Under the pieces are notes generated by a model that was not told the origin of the DNA, ran no database searches, and saw only the letters and a program-made list of their open reading frames with translations. The position numbers were made by a program, and so were the translations under genes. Below, one piece after another: positions 59,646 to 64,000 of a stretch of DNA of 64,000 bases (position 1 is the stretch's first letter; the number at the start of each line of letters is the position of its first letter). This stretch comes from Coprinus comatus. Its lineage: Eukaryota > Basidiomycota > Agaricomycetes > Agaricales > Agaricaceae. Location of the stretch: positions 434,001 through 498,000 of the forward strand of contig JAWPGT010000013.1 in NCBI GenBank assembly GCA_034638255.1, read 5' to 3'.

Positions 59646-59848
59646 TGATATAATAAAATATTTCGGATGGGATTTTTACAATAAATAAACAATTCTAATC
59701 CTTGAAGCATACATATTATTCAAATTACGATAATGATACCCATATCTGCCTGAACAAGTGGAAAAAGAAATGAATGCATGTAGTATACATATGAGATTGG
59801 AAGCCGGTACGCTAGACCCAAAAGAAGACGAAAAGAGAGCAGTGAAAT

Positions 59849-62650
59849 TCATAAATTTGCTAGAGGTTGCCTCCCTGACCCAAGCTCTCGATGTCGTGTT
59901 TCCCATTGGCGTCTAGCAATTTTGCGTAAATCTCCTTTGATGATTTTACCTGACGGTGTATGGGCTACAAGGAGGCATCAGCACCTTACATTTTAACATT
60001 TCATGATGTCATAGATGACTCACCAAAAGGCTCATTCAAAATTACGATCATTGCAGGAACCGCAAATCTAGGAAGACTGAAAATTCAAAGTAAGATCAGC
60101 CACCCGTGCGAATCGCTCTGATAGACTATGTACCTCTGGCGTGCGGTGTTCATCAATGCTGCTTCAGTGACATATCCCTGATAGGCAGGTTTTACGGACA
60201 CCACTGCAGCCACCAATTCTCCTAAACGTTCATCCGGGATGCCAACCGCCGCGGCTTCAAGAACCCGAGGATCACTATATAGTGCATTCTCCACTGAGAC
60301 AGAATCCTGCGTGAAATTTGATGTGAGATGATTGGCTTTACATCATAACTAGGAACACATACCACATTTTCACCTCCCCGGATGATTACATCTTTCACTA
60401 ATACATTTATATGTTCAATTACCAACACAATGAAGCAGATAGGAAGGAACTCACGTCGATCCTTGATGTAAAGGAAGCCTTCTTCATCAAGGTATCCAAG
60501 ATCTCCCGTCTTCAACCAACCATCCTTGGTTATAATCCGGTTAGTGGCATCTAGAGTGTGTCAATGATAGTATCCAAGGGATTGTTATCAAACACATACC
60601 TGGATCATTCCAGTATCCTTTCATGACATTAGGCCCCCGTCTATGTGGAAAAGTTAATTTAATATTACGATAGAAACATATGTTTGCACGATTCGAGGAC
60701 TTACAACCATACTTCTCCAACGCCATTTGGAGGAAGGCATTTCCCGTCTGTCACGATCTTGATCTCGTTCACAGGACTTGCCAGGCCCCTGATGGACGCG
60801 CTCAATCAAAATCCAAACGATAAAAGCCAAAGTACTGAACGCTTACGTGCTAGTAGGTCGCAAGAGGTAATCGTCCCCAGCGATCTGAGCTTTATTGAGC
60901 GACCTTGGTCCGATTCATTTGCAAACAATCCAACTCACCGAAACTGCGATAGAATTTGTTTCTGTAAGACCGTATCCTTGTGTCCTTTTTAAAAATAGAT
61001 CAGGGTCCATGATCAACCTCCTGTTGAATGAATAACTAACATTATTGCTTGTGGGAATGCTTTGCGAGCTCTCTCCACCAAAGAATGAGGTGCAGGGGAT
61101 CCTCCGAACAGAAGACCTTCTAAAGGATGTCCGACAAGATCACTCTCCGTAAGATCTGCTACCATAGCAGGAACGCTGCCATATAATGAGCCAATTGTCA
61201 ACAATTTTTATACATGAACTCACCCTCCAGCAACGCCAACCTTCTCCTGTTTAATGAGCCTATTTGGCTGTAAGCGATATTGGTCTATCATTCGCTTCCG
61301 AATCTGCATACCTGACGGCTACAAGTAGAGGAATGGATCAGACACATCAAGATTTTGACGGGATGCACTTGCGTACCTTCTTCTATGTCCCACTTCCGAG
61401 TTAATACTATCTTCATGCCTGTGAGGGTTGCCATCATCTGAAAGAGAGCATTTAGCCATCTGTATCCGGTGAGCCTTCAAGACGCCAAGCACACTGACTG
61501 AATAGCTAGTTGAGCCAGTGACATGGAAGAGGGGCACAGCAACTAGAGCCCCTGCTTGTGGGCCCGGCCGTTCGACGCTAGGCAAAGGACCCCCCTTTCT
61601 CAGTGCCGCTCTGAAACCGCCTGCGAGAACCTGGCAATGGACTAAATAAAAACATCCGTTTCAGTACAACATGGGACATACGTTGAGAACGTTGGTTAAG
61701 AATTGCCGTTGTGTACTAAGAACTCCTTTGGGTAAACCAGTCGTTCCTATGCCAAAAAGATGGGTAAACATCACCAACAAAAGCCAAGGACGTTCCTACC
61801 AGACGTAAATATAATTGTAGCATCATCTTCGGGGTATATGGGTTCCGTCAGTACATCTTCTAAATCGTTCACAGCTGAATGCGATTGAGTAACGGAGTCT
61901 AATGATTCTATTCCCTTCCAGCTTCTGTCTCCATGGTCAAGGACAAGAAACGCCACCGTTCCCGCTTCTTCTCTTAGTTGGGAGGTTATGGGTTCCAAGA
62001 CGCTAGCCCGCTCTGGATCAAGGACGATTAGTTTGCACCCTGTATGCACAAGACAATGCCGCAAAGGCTCTATAGGTAGCCATCTAGAAAGGAGGATCAG
62101 AAAAGCTCAGGGAAGCAGTAAATTAATCGTACGCATTTGCGAGGACGGCGACTCCACCGAGAAGGTCTGGCAGGATCAGGATTAGAGAACGGGTGAACGA
62201 GAAGGCGCATACAAGGACGTACGACAGGCCCAGAATGCTGTTAGGTAGTCGGGATGGTTGCGCGAGCATATGCCAATTCTGTCCCCTATCATGGGCGAGT
62301 TAAACAATGGGGAAATGGAGGAATTATAATTGGTTACCTTTGCGGATGCCATAAACTCTTCGGAACAGAGTTGCCAATTTGATAGCACGCTGGTGGACTT
62401 GACGATAAGTGAGGCGTTGATTCTCATATACAATGTAGGTTCTGTCTGAATAACGCTGAACGGCCGAGAGCCAGAACTGGCGGGATGAGGGCCATAAATT
62501 TTTGTAGACACGTAGGAGCCTTCCGTCGACCAGAGCAGTCTGTACTTCGTGGATGTTTCCTGGGGCACAGAGGATAGAGTCTACAGCATCGTGCGAGAGG
62601 CGTGGAGATTGGTCCATGGTCGATGGGAGAGAGTGGGGGGACGACGACAT
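59849..62650 (-). CDS. Acyl-CoA synthetase / adenylate-forming enzyme
   Basis: Activates a carboxylic acid with ATP to an acyl-adenylate then CoA thioester (AMP-binding superfamily). Motifs: P-loop [13 protein letters not shown] (split by an intron near 61750-61800), [90 protein letters not shown] and VIIRGGENV, and [20 protein letters not shown] with the final lysine in [13 protein letters not shown]. No peroxisome PTS1 (tail LANL). Start 62650 ([17 protein letters not shown]) chosen; 62617 (MDQSPR) is equally possible. About nine introns. Substrate unknown: medium-/long-chain acid or aromatic acid ligases share these motifs. Converges with the carrier gene 203 bp apart. Confidence 0.9.
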
Positions 62651-63841
62651 AAGTGGTGGGGGTGTTTGAGATGGTGCATGGGCTTTTATCGTAAAGTGGT
62701 TCCTCCACAAGGAGAACGCTGTCATCCTGCGGCGGAACTCTCCTCCAGATTCATAATCGGACAAAGTGCTAAAACCAGAATGAATGATCTTCAATACACC
62801 CCGAATGCCCGCGGACTACGACTGTTCCCGCGGTTTCCATCACGCTCCCATCCTCTTTCGTGATTCCAGCCGAGAGCCATCCGAACACTCGTTACTGACA
62901 ATCAGCCTTTTCCTTGCGCCCACTAGACATATAATACCATTCGGCCCGGCCTTTTGGGACTATGTATCCTCTTCTATTATCATCTTCAAATATACTGTCT
63001 TCTCTGCTCGACGTTCGACATCTTCTCAGGAAAAAGAATGGTGCCCGCCGCTCCAGAAGAAGCCTTTGATCATCATGTGCTACAAAAACAGTGAGCGATG
63101 AATTTGCACCCTCCGTTCCGTTAGTATCGTATCCGTCTGCGCTGTACATACTCCGAGTCGGGTACTCTGAGGAATTGGTCCACTTTATCGCGCGATGAAA
63201 TCCGCTTGCCAGTCTTGGGAATATCCCTCGGAGAAAACAAGAACAAGTCATTTTTGATCAGGGAAGCAGTATCCAAGGGAAAGAAGTGACCCTGGATTAC
63301 ATTTTGAGATCAGGTATCTCTGATGTTTTTTGGTCGTGGGAGGTTGAGCGCCTGCATTCACCTGAGTAGTGGACAACTGTTAGTGCGGATATCCAGTGCC
63401 TATTTATAGGATTGCCACATCCCACGGACGATGTCCCAGCTTGATTACTGCTCGAGTAAGATGAGCATGGCAGGGAGGATGGTAATAAAGTGTCCCGATA
63501 AAGATGAGTATTCACTAACAGCCTAAATGGATGTCATGCGTACTGTGCAGTTCGGCTATCCCGAGGTGGTGTTATTTATGTCAAACAGTCACTTCTTGTG
63601 GTCAATGTCAAACTATATGTATTCAGGTGCAAATCTGTTAGCACCCTAAGGGACACTGTATAAGGAAGGAACAGACACATCCGAGGAACAAAGTGTGTGG
63701 CGCAATCGTACATATTGCTGGCAGAGATCGTTTCGCATGGGGAAAGAAAAGTAAATCCCTTTCTTTGTCCTTGTTAGCATCACAAGCCTTAGCTTTCTGT
63801 GTCTGTGCTGCAACTAAAAGCAGCTAATTAATCATTCCAAT
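62651..63841. other. Divergent intergenic region acyl-CoA ligase / RPB3
   Basis: 1.2 kb without a supported gene. Short open frames on both strands (62784-63101 +, 62892-63251 -) overlap one another, start in the AMP-ligase leader, and show no recognisable domain. It should contain both promoters. No tRNA-like or repeat structure seen. Confidence 0.55.
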
Positions 63842-64000
63842 ATGCAACACGATGAACTAGAGCCCTCTGTCCGCATCCGCGAACTCACAAAAGACAAAGT
63901 CAACTTTGTCCTCGAGAATGTCGACTTGGGGTACCTCCATTTCCTCTTCTCACCGACACGACCTGACACACCACACAGCTTCGCCAACTCATTTCGACGA
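63842..64000 (+). CDS. RPB3: RNA polymerase II subunit Rpb3 (3' partial)
   Basis: The start at 63842 reads MQHDELEPSVRIRELTKDKV, NFVLENVDLG; after an intron (63931-63979, GTACCT...CACACAG) it continues FANSFRR to the window edge. This matches the start of the Rpb3 alpha-like subunit of RNA polymerase II (EPxVxIRExxKDxVxFxLxNVDLxxANSxRR), which pairs with Rpb11 to seed assembly. Only about 40 residues lie within the window, so the identity rests on this conserved opening. Confidence 0.82.
   Translation, partial: MQHDELEPSVRIRELTKDKVNFVLENVDLGYLHFLFSPTRPDTPHSFANSFRR

Noticed and set aside
62784..63251. Overlapping open frames on opposite strands upstream of RPB3
   Set aside because: They overlap each other and the AMP-ligase leader and resemble no family.
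1..64000. CRISPR arrays, bacterial operons, tRNA or rRNA genes
   Set aside because: No regularly spaced direct repeats, no tRNA-like A/B box pair with a cloverleaf, and no rRNA segments were seen; the genes are intron-rich and eukaryotic.

Overview
The window is eukaryotic nuclear DNA from a fungus, most likely an agaricomycete (mushroom-forming) basidiomycete. Evidence: densely packed genes on both strands; many short introns (about 45-65 bp, mostly GT-AG with CTAAC/CTGAC-like branch sites) breaking nearly every gene; very small exons; and a gene set with fungal-only members (DASH subunit Duo1, Rrn5-like Pol I factor, Atg27, Tom1) beside genes missing from budding yeast (ataxin-3, tRNA-guanine transglycosylase, a secreted GH78 enzyme). 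I see no bacterial operon, CRISPR array, tRNA, rRNA or intact transposon.

Layout. 1-2135 DNA topoisomerase I (5' end outside the window); 2283-4371 CDP-diacylglycerol synthase; 4495-6085 (-) transglutaminase-like protein; 6285-6950 (-) ribosomal protein uS12/Rps23; 7498-9283 mitochondrial tyrosyl-tRNA synthetase; 9354-12185 (-) TM9/EMP70 membrane protein; 12600-14464 queuine tRNA-ribosyltransferase; 14528-17547 (-) DEAD-box helicase Dbp10; 17615-18698 (-) Duo1; 18910-20641 (-) a disordered protein with an RNase H1 N-terminal (viroplasmin-like) module; 21039-22129 (-) Atg27; 22225-24669 (-) GH78 alpha-L-rhamnosidase-like; 25015-26944 ataxin-3-like Josephin deubiquitinase; 28884-31037 (-) transmembrane RING-H2 ligase; 31095-32722 (-) allantoinase; 32864-33906 Yippee-like zinc protein; 36153-36582 (-) doubtful small gene; 36635-39066 Gyp5/EVI5-type Rab-GAP; 39253-41690 mitochondrial ABC1/ADCK-type kinase-like protein; 41813-42393 (-) PC4/Sub1 coactivator; 42632-54458 the giant HECT ligase Tom1/HUWE1; 54729-56144 quinone oxidoreductase-like MDR; 56228-58194 (-) Rrn5-like; 58331-59645 mitochondrial carrier of the ornithine type; 59849-62650 (-) acyl-CoA ligase-like; 63842-64000 RNA polymerase II subunit Rpb3 (3' end outside the window).

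How they fit together. This is mainly a housekeeping neighbourhood, not a metabolic cluster or mobile island. Themes recur without implying co-regulation: ubiquitin (Tom1, the RING ligase, ataxin-3), transcription and ribosome production (Top1, Sub1, Rrn5, Rpb3, Dbp10, uS12), membrane traffic (TM9, Atg27, Rab-GAP) and mitochondria (TyrRS, ABC1 kinase, carrier). Most convergent genes have stops only 60-200 bp apart. Two regions break that pattern: 26945-28883 and 33907-36152 hold about 2 kb each of AT-rich DNA with no supported gene; the second contains two strong palindromes. I found no clear undescribed multigene system; the best leads are an orphan viroplasmin-like module protein, an SH3-less Cyk3-like transglutaminase with an intact catalytic triad, palindromic elements in the SUB1/TOM1 promoter and in the 33.9-36.2 kb gap, and unusual splice structures.
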